Positions 14,961 to 23,584 of a stretch of DNA of 34,353 nucleotides are shown here, piece by piece. Within the stretch, counting starts at the first letter, position 1, and each line of letters starts with the position of its first letter. This DNA comes from Candidatus Thermoplasmatota archaeon. GTDB taxonomy: Archaea; Thermoplasmatota; E2; UBA202; DSCA01. The translations under genes were made by a program, and so were the position numbers. The stretch spans positions 1 through 34,353 of the forward strand of contig JAYEJS010000073.1 in assembly GCA_034660695.1 (NCBI GenBank). Reading direction: 5' to 3'. The notes beneath the pieces were generated by a model that saw only the letters and a list, made by a program, of their open reading frames with translations, ran no database searches and was not told the DNA's origin.

Positions 14961-15976
14961 ATGTCACAGTTTTTAGATACGGACATAGAATTGCAAGAGA
15001 TAAGCGTATAACAACCCATATCGCACTTGTTGCAAGGGCATTCGGTGCCAGGAAGATAGTCATAGATAGAAAAGATGAAGGAATAGAAAAAGTTGTCAAG
15101 AGCGTTAATGAGAGATTTGGCGACGATTTTGAGATAGAAACGGGCGTTAATTGGAAAGGTGTTATAAAAAACTGGGACGGATTGATTGTGCATCTTACCA
15201 TGTATGGGAAAAAAATAACCGACGTTGTGGATGAAATAAAAAAACACGATAAAGTGCTTGCTGTTGTAGGCTCAAAAAAAGTTCCAGGAGATTTTTACTC
15301 GCTGGCAGATTTCAATGTTGCTGTGGGAAACCAGCCACATTCTGAAGTGGCAGCCCTGGCGATATTCATGCATTATGTCACCGACGGACAATGGATGGAC
15401 AATGACTTTTACGGAAAATTTCAGATAATACCCCAAAAAAGCGGAAAGAAAGTTATTGAGAGAGATTACATAAAAATTTTACGGGATGAAGGATGTTCAC
15501 AGGAAGTAATAAACCATTCATTTAAAGTTCAGAAGCTGGCCATGAAAATAGCGGAGAAAATGCGGAAAAGAGGTATAGATATCGACATGAACACCGTTTT
15601 CCTCGGCTCTTTGTTTCACGACATCGGGAGGGTGAAAACACACGGAATTCAGCATATCGCCGAGGGGGCAAAAATCGCCAAACGCCTTGGCCTTCCAGAG
15701 AAAGTAGTGCTGGCAATAGAAAGGCATGGCGGGGCAGGCATAGATAAAGATGATGCGATAAAACTGGGTTTGCCACCGAGTGACTACACGCCCCGCACCT
15801 TAGAAGAGGAAATAATCGCTCATGCTGATAACCTTACGGGCAATGGTTACAGAACCATCGATGACGTTGTAAAAAAATTTGAGGAAAAAGCGGGCAGAAA
15901 AGCCACCGAGAAAGTGATAAAACTTCACGAAAAACTTAGCGAATTGTGCGGTATCGATGTAGGTGATTTGGTATGA
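14954..15976 (+). CDS. tRNA (cytidine-56-2'-O)-methyltransferase Trm56 fused to an HD-domain phosphohydrolase
   Basis: This 340-residue protein has two parts. Residues 1-170 match archaeal Trm56, a SPOUT enzyme that 2'-O-methylates C56 in the tRNA T-loop: YGHRIARDKRITTHIALVAR at the start, LIVHLTMYG in the middle, then the SAM-knot segment VVGSKKVPGDFY followed by FNVAVGNQPHSEVAALAIF. Residues 175-340 form an HD domain: NHSFKVQKLA, LGSLFHDIGRVKTHG, a helix with IERHGGAG, and IIAHADNLTG, giving the H...HD...D ligand set. HD domains of this type hydrolyse phosphate esters or nucleotides. The fused HD may act on tRNA ends or nucleotides, but its substrate is unknown. It overlaps both neighbours (7 bases upstream, ATGA with pdxT). 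Confidence 0.88.
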   Translation: MVDVTVFRYGHRIARDKRITTHIALVARAFGARKIVIDRKDEGIEKVVKSVNERFGDDFEIETGVNWKGVIKNWDGLIVHLTMYGKKITDVVDEIKKHDKVLAVVGSKKVPGDFYSLADFNVAVGNQPHSEVAALAIFMHYVTDGQWMDNDFYGKFQIIPQKSGKKVIERDYIKILRDEGCSQEVINHSFKVQKLAMKIAEKMRKRGIDIDMNTVFLGSLFHDIGRVKTHGIQHIAEGAKIAKRLGLPEKVVLAIERHGGAGIDKDDAIKLGLPPSDYTPRTLEEEIIAHADNLTGNGYRTIDDVVKKFEEKAGRKATEKVIKLHEKLSELCGIDVGDLV

Positions 15977-16517
15977 TAAAAGTGGGCGTAACAGCATTTC
16001 AGGGAGATGTCAAAGAACATGTTGTTGCCGTTGAAAAAGTAATGAAAGGCATGGAAGTTAAGGGAAAAGTACTGCCGATAAGAGAAAAAATGGAGGATGT
16101 AGATGCTCTTATAATTCCTGGGGGAGAGAGCACCACAATTTCTAACCTGATGATAAAAACAGGCATTTTTGATGAGATAAAAAAATTGCAGATGACATAC
16201 CAATAGTGGGGACATGCGCCGGCTGCATTTTACTGGCAAAGAAACTTGATGGCAACGAAATAAATACTCTCGGACTGATGGATATTGAAGTCAAAAGAAA
16301 TGCGTTTGGAAGGCAAAGAGAATCATTTCAATGCCTGCTTGACATTGAAGGCTTTCGAGAACCTTTCCCAGCGGTGTTCATAAGGGCTCCGCTAATCAAA
16401 AAGGTGTGGGAGGACTGCACCATCATGGCGAGGGAAAAAAACAAACTGGCCCTGGCATTTCATCCCGAGCTAACCGATGATCTGAGAATCCATCAATATT
16501 TTCTGGAGATGTTGTAA
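15973..16517 (+). pseudogene. pdxT: PdxT, glutaminase subunit of PLP synthase, split by a frameshift
   Basis: Two frames together make one PdxT. The first (15973-16206) encodes MIKVGVTAFQGDVKEHV... and PGGESTTISNL. The second carries VGTCAGCILLAKK with the catalytic Cys and ends with AFHPELTDDLRIHQYF, the catalytic His-Glu. With eight instead of seven A at 16179-16185 the frames join as FDEIKKIADDIPIVGTCAG, exactly the family sequence. Functionally PdxT releases ammonia from glutamine for PdxS, which is not in the window. All catalytic residues survive, which favours a sequencing error or recent mutation. The start overlaps the Trm56-HD stop (ATGA). Confidence 0.85.
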
Positions 16518-16675
16518 ACTTTTCCATCTTAAAGCTTTTGCTTTGACTTTTTAACTTACATTGAAAACGGGATAAGGACAGGGCAGAGGTATGAAAAGGA
16601 AAAAGGAGGCGGGAACAGGAAAGAGAAAGGCAAAAAACCTGTTTAACAGCCCTGTTCCCAAATAGGAATCCAGAA

Positions 16676-16750
16676 ATGGTTTTTAAAATTTTCATTAACC
16701 CAATATTGTTTTTGTTGTTGCTAGCTGGCTTAATGCTTGGGTGGATTTAA
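16676..16750 (+). CDS. Possible 24-residue single-membrane-helix peptide
   Basis: The frame starts ATG at 16676 and reads MVFKIFINPILFLLLLAGLM, then LGWI and TAA. It would be one membrane helix. No clear ribosome binding site is present and no family is recognised, so it may be chance in AT-rich DNA. Confidence 0.2.
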   Translation: MVFKIFINPILFLLLLAGLMLGWI

Positions 16751-16832
16751 AAAAAGACTGCATAACTGCATTATTCCATTTCTGGCTTAGGAAGAGCAAG
16801 GAGAAAGGCATTTTGAGGGATGGTATAACAGA

Positions 16833-16943
16833 TTATGGCTTTTTGATTTTAAACTCCCCATATCCAATAGGAGTAAACTCCAAATAATTGCCTTCCTTAA
16901 TATCATGCAGCTCTGCGATCTGACTTAAAAGTATTATTGGGCT
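16833..16943 (-). pseudogene. AbrB-domain gene remnant, second copy
   Basis: Read on the minus strand, the frame from 16943 to the TAA at 16833 encodes SPIILLSQIAELHDIKEGNY followed by LEFTPIGYGEFKIKKP. SQIAELHDIKEGNYL aligns with SQIAQLHDINEGDYL of the frame at 13974. There is no start codon, and a TGA precedes the fragment, so the N-terminal half is missing. It lies just downstream of aIF5A on the same strand. Confidence 0.6.
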
Positions 16944-16955
16944 TCATAGCCTCAG

Positions 16956-17339
16956 TTACACTTTCGTTATCTTTTTCTTTCCCAGGGCCTGCAGATACTG
17001 TACCTCTTTTCCGTTCTCCAATTTGCCCTTGAATTCATCGGGTATATCCATATTAAAAGTTTCGTACGTTTCCATATCCATCAATTGGACTTTATCTCCC
17101 ATAATCGCTATAACTTGAGCAGTCCTTTTATCTATAATGGGTATGTTGACCTTATGGCGTACAGGACTTACTATACTCCTCTTCTGATTGTCGAAGACAC
17201 CTATCGCATCTATACGTGCCTTTGCTTCACCGTGCTTGCCCGGCTTGGATGTTGTTATGCTGACTATCTTGCAGGGCTCGTCGTCTATTATCACGTATCT
17301 GTTTGCCTTTAATTCTCGTATTTCAGCAACTTCCTTCAT
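16956..17339 (-). CDS. eif5A: Translation factor aIF5A (hypusine-containing)
   Basis: This 127-residue protein is the archaeal homologue of eIF5A/EF-P, which relieves ribosome stalling. The N-terminal SH3-like domain holds the modification loop [13 protein letters not shown], in which Lys35 (GKHG) would become hypusine or deoxyhypusine. The C-terminal OB domain runs from about residue 70 ([20 protein letters not shown]). Length and both domains are normal. No deoxyhypusine synthase is in the window. A TATA-like element (17371-17380, minus strand) lies about 35 bases upstream. It is divergent from the histone-deacetylase-like gene. Confidence 0.95.
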   Translation of the reverse strand: MKEVAEIRELKANRYVIIDDEPCKIVSITTSKPGKHGEAKARIDAIGVFDNQKRSIVSPVRHKVNIPIIDKRTAQVIAIMGDKVQLMDMETYETFNMDIPDEFKGKLENGKEVQYLQALGKKKITKV

Positions 17340-17407
17340 TTAAGCACCATGAAACGAAATGCGGGAACCCATAAATAAGGTTTTGGAAACGTAAGCAGAA
17401 TGAAAAA

Positions 17408-17417
17408 GTTATAAAGA
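17408..17417 (+). promoter_or_regulatory. TATA box of the deacetylase-family gene
   Basis: agttataaag lies 20-29 bases upstream of the ATG at 17437, consistent with a leaderless transcript. Confidence 0.45.
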
Positions 17418-17436
17418 ATTACTGTATCCAAAAAAG

Positions 17437-18429
17437 ATGACGGCGATAATCTATTCCAGCGATTTTCTTCTTCACAACAGCCCGGGTCATCCAGAAACGA
17501 CGGAAAGACTTGTCGCAATAATGGATTTTTTGAAGGAAATGCCGTTTTTTGATGAATTGAGCATCGTTGAACCAGCCATGATAGGGGAGGAAGAATTGAT
17601 TGAGGTTCATTCTAGGGAGATGGTTGAACGGGTAAAAGACACGACGGGGTGGCTCGATCCGGATACGTATGTGGTCAAAGATTCGTACAGAGTAACAAGG
17701 CTGGCGGCAGGCGGGGTGGTAAAAGCGTGCGATGAAGTGATGAACGGAAGGGAGGAAAATGCCTTTGCCCTAATTAGACCTCCCGGTCATCATGCAACAA
17801 AAAATCGTTCAATGGGATTCTGCCTTTTCAATAATGCCGCCCTCGCTGCAAATTTTGTTACAAAACATAAAAAGAAGGTTCTTATTTTTGATCACGATGT
17901 CCATCATGGCAATGGGACATGCGATATTTTTTACGACAGGAATGATGTACTCTATCAGTCGATTCATCTTTCTCCCCACTATCCGGGTACAGGAATGACC
18001 GATGAGATAGGAAAAGGAGTGGGTGAAGCTTTCACGATCAATGCCCCCCTTCCGAGAGGTGTGGGAACCAAAGGAATTGGAAAAGTACTGGACGAGGTGA
18101 TGATACCGGTAGCCGAGCAATTCTCACCCGATTTCATCATAATATCCGCAGGATTTGATTCCCATCATTCCGATGCACTCGGAGGACTTGCCCTCACCAT
18201 AGACTTCTACGGAGAAATAATAAAAAAATTCAGTCTCATTCAGAATCGCATTGTCTGCACGCTTGAAGGGGGCTACAAACTCGATGTACTGAGAAAAGGG
18301 GTTGCAAGCGAGATAGGCATGCTGAATCATACGCCTGTACATTTCGAAGATTCTTTCGAGAACGAAAGAGATGCCGACGAGGTTGTTAACAGACTTAAAA
18401 ATGTGCTTGGAAGCTATTGGACATTATAA
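17437..18429 (+). CDS. Histone deacetylase / acetoin utilization family hydrolase
   Basis: This 330-residue protein has all class I/II zinc-deacetylase motifs: RPPGHHAT (His118-His119), [11 protein letters not shown] (zinc ligands Asp154 and His156), [14 protein letters not shown] (Asp241) and LEGGYKLD near the C-terminus. The family removes acetyl or acyl groups from lysines, polyamines or small amides. In archaea it may act on Alba or other chromatin proteins or on acetylpolyamines, and the substrate here is unknown. The length is that of a lone catalytic domain. Its 3' end overlaps the convergent QueF-fold gene by 16 bases. Confidence 0.9.
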   Translation: MTAIIYSSDFLLHNSPGHPETTERLVAIMDFLKEMPFFDELSIVEPAMIGEEELIEVHSREMVERVKDTTGWLDPDTYVVKDSYRVTRLAAGGVVKACDEVMNGREENAFALIRPPGHHATKNRSMGFCLFNNAALAANFVTKHKKKVLIFDHDVHHGNGTCDIFYDRNDVLYQSIHLSPHYPGTGMTDEIGKGVGEAFTINAPLPRGVGTKGIGKVLDEVMIPVAEQFSPDFIIISAGFDSHHSDALGGLALTIDFYGEIIKKFSLIQNRIVCTLEGGYKLDVLRKGVASEIGMLNHTPVHFEDSFENERDADEVVNRLKNVLGSYWTL

Positions 18430-18803
18430 GTTTCATCGGATGACATTCTTACTGTCGTTTTTATCCCTCCCCGTATATTAAATTCTCCTATAACCTCAAT
18501 AAACTTTGGAATAATTATAGACTTCAAATCGTTGTATATCCTGTTTGTCGCCTCTTCATGGGTGATATGCCTGTTCCTGTAAGAATTTAAATAGAGCTTC
18601 AGAGATTTGAGCTCCACTATGTACCTGTCAGGCACATATCTTATTTTTATTACGGCAAAATCAGGGTACCCTGAACGGGGGCACAGACATGTAAACTCGG
18701 CAAATTCTATGTTGATGGCATATTCGTTCTCCCGGCAGGGATTGACCCATATTTCTAATTCGGCATTTTCAATCGCTTTTTCGCCATATTTTTTTTCACT
18801 CAT
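18414..18803 (-). CDS. QueF-fold enzyme (preQ0 reductase or archaeal QueF-like amidinotransferase)
   Basis: This 129-residue T-fold protein has [14 protein letters not shown] with the thioimide-forming Cys41 and Asp48, and [20 protein letters not shown] with substrate Glu64. These match unimodular QueF. In bacteria QueF reduces preQ0 to preQ1. Archaea make archaeosine instead, and the QueF-like branch adds ammonia to preQ0 in tRNA. Because ArcS is encoded at 26368-28152 in the same window, either a second archaeosine route or a separate deazaguanine reaction is possible; the sequence alone does not decide. Length is typical. Confidence 0.82.
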   Translation of the reverse strand: MSEKKYGEKAIENAELEIWVNPCRENEYAINIEFAEFTCLCPRSGYPDFAVIKIRYVPDRYIVELKSLKLYLNSYRNRHITHEEATNRIYNDLKSIIIPKFIEVIGEFNIRGGIKTTVRMSSDETYNVQ

Positions 18804-18896
18804 TTGTCGTGCCTCTAATTTTCTTTGCTAATATGCCAGCAATATTTAATAATATTTTCTCCTCATGAGATTGAAAAAGAATAGGAAATAAAATCT

Positions 18897-18913
18897 AAAA
18901 AAAATTTATATAC
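18897..18913 (+). promoter_or_regulatory. TATA box upstream of a structured leader
   Basis: aaaaaaaatttatatac is a strong TATA-like element. Transcription would begin near 18930-18938, just at the inverted-repeat region. Confidence 0.4.
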
Positions 18914-18931
18914 GATTTTTTATTTCATTTT

Positions 18932-19000
18932 CGTGGTGATTCTTTGGAGGGGCGGTTACCACGGAAGTTTTTTACCACCTCCATCTCCCAGCCCCTCCAA
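18932..19000 (+). ncRNA. Candidate structured RNA / leader upstream of the acyl-CoA synthetase
   Basis: Two inverted repeats interlock: CGTGGT (18932-18937) with ACCACG (18958-18963), and TTGGAGGGGC (18944-18953) with GCCCCTCCAA (18991-19000, 10 perfect pairs). They can form a pseudoknot or exclude one another. TTACCAC occurs twice (18957-18963 and 18973-18979), so the first arm has two possible partners. The shape suggests a switch or small RNA; no known riboswitch class is recognised. Confidence 0.4.
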
Positions 19001-19048
19001 CTTTCATTTTCACAATAAATTTTATGAAAGGATGTGGTATTACCCTTC

Positions 19049-20662
19049 ATGATAAAAAAAACCATTGGCCAGATACTTGACGAGACAGCAGATAAATATC
19101 CCGATAATGATGCTCTTGTTTACCTGAACGGCCCGAGGTGTAAATATAGGGAATTCAGGGAAATATGCAATGATTTGGCAAAGGGGCTCATGCGTCTGGG
19201 AGTGAAGAAAGGCGATCATGTTGCCGTATGGGCTTATAATGTGCCCGAGTGGGTAATACTGCAGTTTGCAACGGCAAAGATAGGCGCCATTCTTGTAACA
19301 GTCAATATAAATTACAGGGCCCATGAGCTTGAATATCTGCTCAAACAATCCGATTCAACCGCTCTTTTTCTCGTGGATGGATTCAGAGACGTAAGTTATG
19401 TGGATACGGTATACAAAATACTTCCAGAGATAAAGGAGGGAAAAACATCGGAAAAGTTTCCATTTTTGAAGCACATTGTTTTTATTGGAAGAGAGAAACA
19501 TCCCGGCTTGTCCAATTTTGGTGAAGTAATCAATATGGGCAAAGATGTATCCGATGATGAACTGGCAGAAGTTCAGAAATCACTGGATACACATGACGTC
19601 GTAAACATGCAGTATACTTCCGGCACAACAGGCAAGCCAAAAGGAGTGATGCTCGCCCATTACAATATCATAAACAATGCCTACTGGGTCGGGAAATACC
19701 TTGGCTTAACGGAAAAAGATAGGATGTGCATTCCCGTGCCCTTTTTCCACTGCTTTGGATGCGTCATGTCAACACTCAATTGTGTACTTTACGGTGCAAC
19801 GATGGTCCCGATAGAAATTTTTGATGCGGGTAAAGTGCTGAAAGCCGTTGACCAAGAAAAATGTACCGTAATCCAAGGAGTCCCGACGATGTTTATAAGA
19901 GAGTTGAATCATCCGGATTTCAGCAAATGCAACACAACGACCTTGAGGACCGGTATAATGGCGGGTGCCACCTGCCCGATGGAGGTGATGAAAAGAGTAA
20001 TGGATGAAATGCATGTAAAGGAAATAACCATCTGTTATGGGCTAACAGAGGCATCACCTGTTATTACACAGACAAAGAGGGATGACCCCATAGACAAAAG
20101 GGTGGAAACAGTGGGGAAAGCACATTCCCCAGTGGAAGTGAAAATTGTTGATCCGGAGACTGGCAAAGAGTTGCCGCCAAACGAGCCAGGAGAGCTTATA
20201 GCACGGGGGTACAATACCATGAAAGGATATTACAAAATGCCCGAGGAAACAAAAAAAGCAATAGAAAATGGGTGGCTCCATACAAAGGATCTGGCGGAGA
20301 TGGATGAAAACGGTTACATAAAAATACTGGGAAGAGTGGATGACATGATTATAAGGGGAGGAGAAAATGTTTATCCAAGGGAAATAGAAGAATTTTTGTA
20401 CAAACATCCAAAGATAAGGGATGTGGCAGTTGTTGGCATCCCCTCAAAGGAATATGGTGAGAATGTGGCAGCTTTCATTCAACTCAAGAAAGGCATGGAG
20501 TCAAGCGAGGAAGAAATAAGACAGTTCTGCAAGGAAAATATTGCCCGATATAAAGTTCCAAAATATATATTCTTTAGTGATGAGTTCCCGATGACGGCAA
20601 GCGGTAAAATCCAGAAGTATAAGTTGAGAGAAATGGCAAAAGAAAAATTGGTGATAAAATGA
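19049..20662 (+). CDS. Acyl-CoA synthetase (AMP-forming; fatty or short/medium-chain acid-CoA ligase)
   Basis: This 537-residue ANL-superfamily enzyme activates a carboxylic acid via an acyl-adenylate and then forms the CoA thioester. The P-loop-like motif YTSGTTGKPKGVMLAH, the YGLTEASPV motif, GWLHTKDLAEMDENGYIKI and the hinge GRVDDMIIRGGENVYPREIE are all intact. The catalytic lysine is in TASGKIQKYKLRE. Overall similarity is to long/medium-chain FadD-like ligases; the acid used is not predictable. A GTG at 19034 is an alternative start, but a TATA-like aaattttat (about 19018-19025) sits at the leaderless distance from the ATG at 19049. The stop overlaps the next start (ATGA). Confidence 0.9.
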   Translation: MIKKTIGQILDETADKYPDNDALVYLNGPRCKYREFREICNDLAKGLMRLGVKKGDHVAVWAYNVPEWVILQFATAKIGAILVTVNINYRAHELEYLLKQSDSTALFLVDGFRDVSYVDTVYKILPEIKEGKTSEKFPFLKHIVFIGREKHPGLSNFGEVINMGKDVSDDELAEVQKSLDTHDVVNMQYTSGTTGKPKGVMLAHYNIINNAYWVGKYLGLTEKDRMCIPVPFFHCFGCVMSTLNCVLYGATMVPIEIFDAGKVLKAVDQEKCTVIQGVPTMFIRELNHPDFSKCNTTTLRTGIMAGATCPMEVMKRVMDEMHVKEITICYGLTEASPVITQTKRDDPIDKRVETVGKAHSPVEVKIVDPETGKELPPNEPGELIARGYNTMKGYYKMPEETKKAIENGWLHTKDLAEMDENGYIKILGRVDDMIIRGGENVYPREIEEFLYKHPKIRDVAVVGIPSKEYGENVAAFIQLKKGMESSEEEIRQFCKENIARYKVPKYIFFSDEFPMTASGKIQKYKLREMAKEKLVIK

Positions 20663-21375
20663 GAATAGCCCATATATCTGATATCCATTACAGCAAAAGC
20701 TGGATGTTTTTGCATGATATGCTGGATGAATGTATTGAGATGTTGAATGAGGAAAGCCCGGACATTGTTATTATAACAGGTGATATCACGGATTACGGGT
20801 TGCAGGCAGAATTTGAGGGCGTAAAAGAAGAATTTAGAAAGATAAAAACCCCTTACTTTATAGTTCCGGGAAACCATGATTCAAGGCATGAGGGTTACAA
20901 GAAATTTGAGGAGTTTTTTGGAAAGAGATTTTTTGTTGAGGAAGTGGACGAATACACTTTTATAGGGCTAGATAGCAGTGAACCGGACATAGACGAGGGG
21001 CATGTTGGGAGAGAACAACTACAATGGCTCCAGGAAAAGTTATTGCCAAATGCAGTTGTTTTTTTGCATCATCACCTGGTTCCAATACCTCATACGGGCA
21101 GAGAGAGAAATGTTCTCGTCGATGCGGGCGAAGTGATGAAAATACTTGATATGTATAAAGTTCCTCTTGTATTAAGCGGTCATAAACACGTTCCGTGGGT
21201 ATGGAAAATAAACAACACGGTCGTATCTACTGCAGGTACTGTTTCATGTGAAAGAACAGGTTCAGGCCAATCTTTCGATATTATTGAATTAGGCGACAAG
21301 GCGATAATGGTCAATAAAGTAAATATAAGGACTAAAAAAAGAGAAAAGTATGAAGTATTAAGAAAATATTTATAG
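20659..21375 (+). CDS. Calcineurin-like metallophosphoesterase (Icc/CpdA-like)
   Basis: This 238-residue protein has the five phosphoesterase blocks: AHISDIHYS, ITGDITDYG, VPGNHDSRH, FLHHHLVPIP and LSGHKHVPW. These residues bind two metals. The arrangement matches the Icc/cyclic-nucleotide phosphodiesterase-like group, although related enzymes act on many phosphoesters. It overlaps the acyl-CoA synthetase by 4 bases (ATGA), so it is expected to be translated from the same message. A role connected with CoA or acyl-phosphate metabolism is possible but only inferred. Confidence 0.88.
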   Translation: MRIAHISDIHYSKSWMFLHDMLDECIEMLNEESPDIVIITGDITDYGLQAEFEGVKEEFRKIKTPYFIVPGNHDSRHEGYKKFEEFFGKRFFVEEVDEYTFIGLDSSEPDIDEGHVGREQLQWLQEKLLPNAVVFLHHHLVPIPHTGRERNVLVDAGEVMKILDMYKVPLVLSGHKHVPWVWKINNTVVSTAGTVSCERTGSGQSFDIIELGDKAIMVNKVNIRTKKREKYEVLRKYL

Positions 21376-21396
21376 CAATGGGGAATAAACATAAAG

Positions 21397-22773
21397 ATGG
21401 AAGGTAATGGTGATGAAAACAATAATAAAAAAGCATTTTCAGGAAACGGTGTTTTTATTATTGCAGTTGTCATGGCCCTTATCATTTTTTCAGCCGTCGT
21501 TTCTGCATACCCCCGCGGCATGAATATCTCAAAAATGCATTCTGTTATTTACTCCGGCAATGATGATGTAATCCTGTCAGGAAAAATAGGAATTGGTGGA
21601 ACTATAAATGGCATTGCAATCTCAAAGAACATTTCAAAAGAACAATTTTTGGGCGTAGATGAAATAATTATTAATGGGAAGGGCACTGGCGAAAAAAGAT
21701 TTTTTAACACAAATCTCATCATAACTGGCGGGAATGGAGAAATAAATTTAAGTGCAAATATAAATGAAAGTCTGGATTCTGCCATTGTTTTTTTCGATAG
21801 CTCAAATGAAACCTCTATTGGCATAATAACTAAAGATACAATTTACATCCAGTGTTATGAGAATGCCGTTTTAAATATAGAAGGCGGTAATGTTTCTGTA
21901 GGCAACGGAACATGGGAAGAAGGCGGAGACTTCAATATCATTCTCAAAGGCGACTTCGATGCCTGTATAGAGACAAAAATTTTTGGAATATCTACAGATG
22001 GAGAGATGAATGTATCCATGAAAAAAGGTAATGTTTTTGACGACAAATTACTTGATGCCCTTGACATAGAGCTGCCTCCTTTGCCATTTGACATGAACGG
22101 GGCATGTGTCATTTCTGGTGGGACTGTATTTGTAGATGGGACAGCAATGAGCATCAAAAATCTTTCATTTTTTAGAGGCGATGGAACTGCGGTAATAAAC
22201 AAAAGTGTCTATCTTAATGCAAAGGCGATCCTTTTAACAATAGATGGTAATTTTTACAACGATGAAAAAGGAACTATGGTGTGGTTTATACCGGATAAAA
22301 TAATAGGATTGTGGCCAATAGCGATAGCTACATGGATTATTATTTATTTTGTTAGAAAGAAATTCAGCACAAAAATAGGGGCATACGATAAAGGCATGGG
22401 CGGCGTTGCTGCAATCATTCATCTATTATGCCTGGCCATCTCGTTTTATCTGTGGGACTGGGAGATACGCCATAAGTTCGGAAAAAGCATACTATCTGTA
22501 GCAACAACTGCTATACAGGATGGCATGGGCATACAGGAATGGATAGTTGCCCCGTTTGAGTTAATTCCGTGGTTTGCCGCCATGGTGCTGATCGCAATTC
22601 CTGTTAGGATAATATTTTCGTCTGTATTCAGCCTGATAGGTCTGGAGAAAGTGGGCAAAGGTGCGGGGAAAGCTACGGGTTTATTACTGCTGTTTTTCGT
22701 CGGTGTTATATACATTCCCTTCTTTCTGAATGTAACCATTGCCCCCCTGATAAAAAGTTTTGTAGGGTGGTAG
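21397..22773 (+). CDS. Membrane protein of unknown function with large external domain
   Basis: This 458-residue protein has an N-terminal membrane helix (about residues 18-40, GVFIIAVVMALIIFSAVVSA). A roughly 250-residue beta-rich domain with many Asn-X-Ser/Thr sites follows, probably outside the cell. Four C-terminal hydrophobic segments (about 300-320, 335-355, 385-415, 428-452) complete it. No family is recognised. It lies 21 bases after the phosphoesterase and its stop abuts the next start, so it belongs to a tight run with two phosphoesterases. Confidence 0.6.
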   Translation: MEGNGDENNNKKAFSGNGVFIIAVVMALIIFSAVVSAYPRGMNISKMHSVIYSGNDDVILSGKIGIGGTINGIAISKNISKEQFLGVDEIIINGKGTGEKRFFNTNLIITGGNGEINLSANINESLDSAIVFFDSSNETSIGIITKDTIYIQCYENAVLNIEGGNVSVGNGTWEEGGDFNIILKGDFDACIETKIFGISTDGEMNVSMKKGNVFDDKLLDALDIELPPLPFDMNGACVISGGTVFVDGTAMSIKNLSFFRGDGTAVINKSVYLNAKAILLTIDGNFYNDEKGTMVWFIPDKIIGLWPIAIATWIIIYFVRKKFSTKIGAYDKGMGGVAAIIHLLCLAISFYLWDWEIRHKFGKSILSVATTAIQDGMGIQEWIVAPFELIPWFAAMVLIAIPVRIIFSSVFSLIGLEKVGKGAGKATGLLLLFFVGVIYIPFFLNVTIAPLIKSFVGW

Positions 22774-23535
22774 ATGCTGGCCTTGCCGCTATACAAAAAA
22801 AGGGCTCTCTACGTTTCATCCATGAAGGCAATCGTGATAGCAGATTTGCACATTGGCATAGAATATGAATTTTCCATCAGAGGTGCGAACATTCCTTCGC
22901 AAACAGAAGTTTTATTGAAAAGGTGTGAGGAAATATGCAAAGAAAAGAGTGCAGAGAAGTTGATTATTCTCGGGGATGTAAAACATATGATTGTTCAAGT
23001 AAAAAATACGCGGGAATACGAAATTGCCATAAAAAAAGAAAAGAAAGAAGTGAAATTTTTCTTGGATAAATTGAAGGAGGTTATAGAATTACTGCTTATC
23101 AGGGGAAATCACGACGGGGGGCTGAATCCACACAAAAATTTAAAAGTATATGGCTCTCGCGGGTTACTGCTCGATGAAATAGGATTCGTTCACGGCCATG
23201 CTTGGCCCTCGAAGGAAGTAATGAAAGGAAGACTGCTGGTCATGGGCCATGTCCATCCCGTTGTCAGATTGAGAGATAAACTTGGATACAGCATATCAAA
23301 ATCGTGCTGGATTAGGGCATCTCTCAAAAAAGATGTGTTTCTGGAGAGGTACAGGGATGCAAATGCTGGCATGGAAGTTATCATTATGCCTGCATTCAAT
23401 CCATTATGTGGGGGAATGGCGGTCAATACGGAAGGCATTATGGGTCCAATGAAAAAGTTGATTGACCTGGAAAATGCAAATGCGTATCTGCTGGATGGAA
23501 CAAACCTGGGGAAAATAAGTTATCTGCAATTCTAA
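22774..23535 (+). CDS. Metallophosphoesterase of the COG1407 (ICC-like) type
   Basis: This 253-residue protein begins MLALPLYKKRALYVSSMKAI, as in archaeal COG1407 proteins, followed by IADLHIGIEYE, ILGDVKH, RGNHDGG, HGHAWPS and MGHVHPVVR. These are the metal-binding blocks of a calcineurin-like phosphoesterase. In other archaea this group sits near Lhr-type helicases; no helicase is seen here. The substrate is unknown, nucleic acid or nucleotide being plausible. The start directly follows the preceding stop; an internal ATG at 22822 is a less likely start. Confidence 0.85.
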   Translation: MLALPLYKKRALYVSSMKAIVIADLHIGIEYEFSIRGANIPSQTEVLLKRCEEICKEKSAEKLIILGDVKHMIVQVKNTREYEIAIKKEKKEVKFFLDKLKEVIELLLIRGNHDGGLNPHKNLKVYGSRGLLLDEIGFVHGHAWPSKEVMKGRLLVMGHVHPVVRLRDKLGYSISKSCWIRASLKKDVFLERYRDANAGMEVIIMPAFNPLCGGMAVNTEGIMGPMKKLIDLENANAYLLDGTNLGKISYLQF

Positions 23536-23584
23536 AAAACTGGCAAAAACTTTTATCTCACTTTGTATTTACTGCTCGATTAAA

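Larger units (their letters stand above)
16518..16955. other. 438-base region between pdxT and aIF5A
   Basis: No full-length gene is seen. The region holds a possible 24-residue hydrophobic peptide frame (16676-16750, plus strand) and, on the minus strand, an AbrB remnant (16833-16943). An 18-residue-scale basic frame at 16590 has a G-rich lead but no recognisable features. The rest is AT-rich sequence without clear repeats. Confidence 0.5.

Noticed and set aside
16590-16664. Short basic frame (MKRKKEAGTGKRKAKNLFN...)
   Set aside because: Purine-rich composition explains it; there is no convincing lead sequence or family resemblance.
16423-16695. 90-codon minus-strand frame across the pdxT end
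   Set aside because: It overlaps the conserved PdxT C-terminus in antisense and is Ser/Phe-rich without recognisable features.
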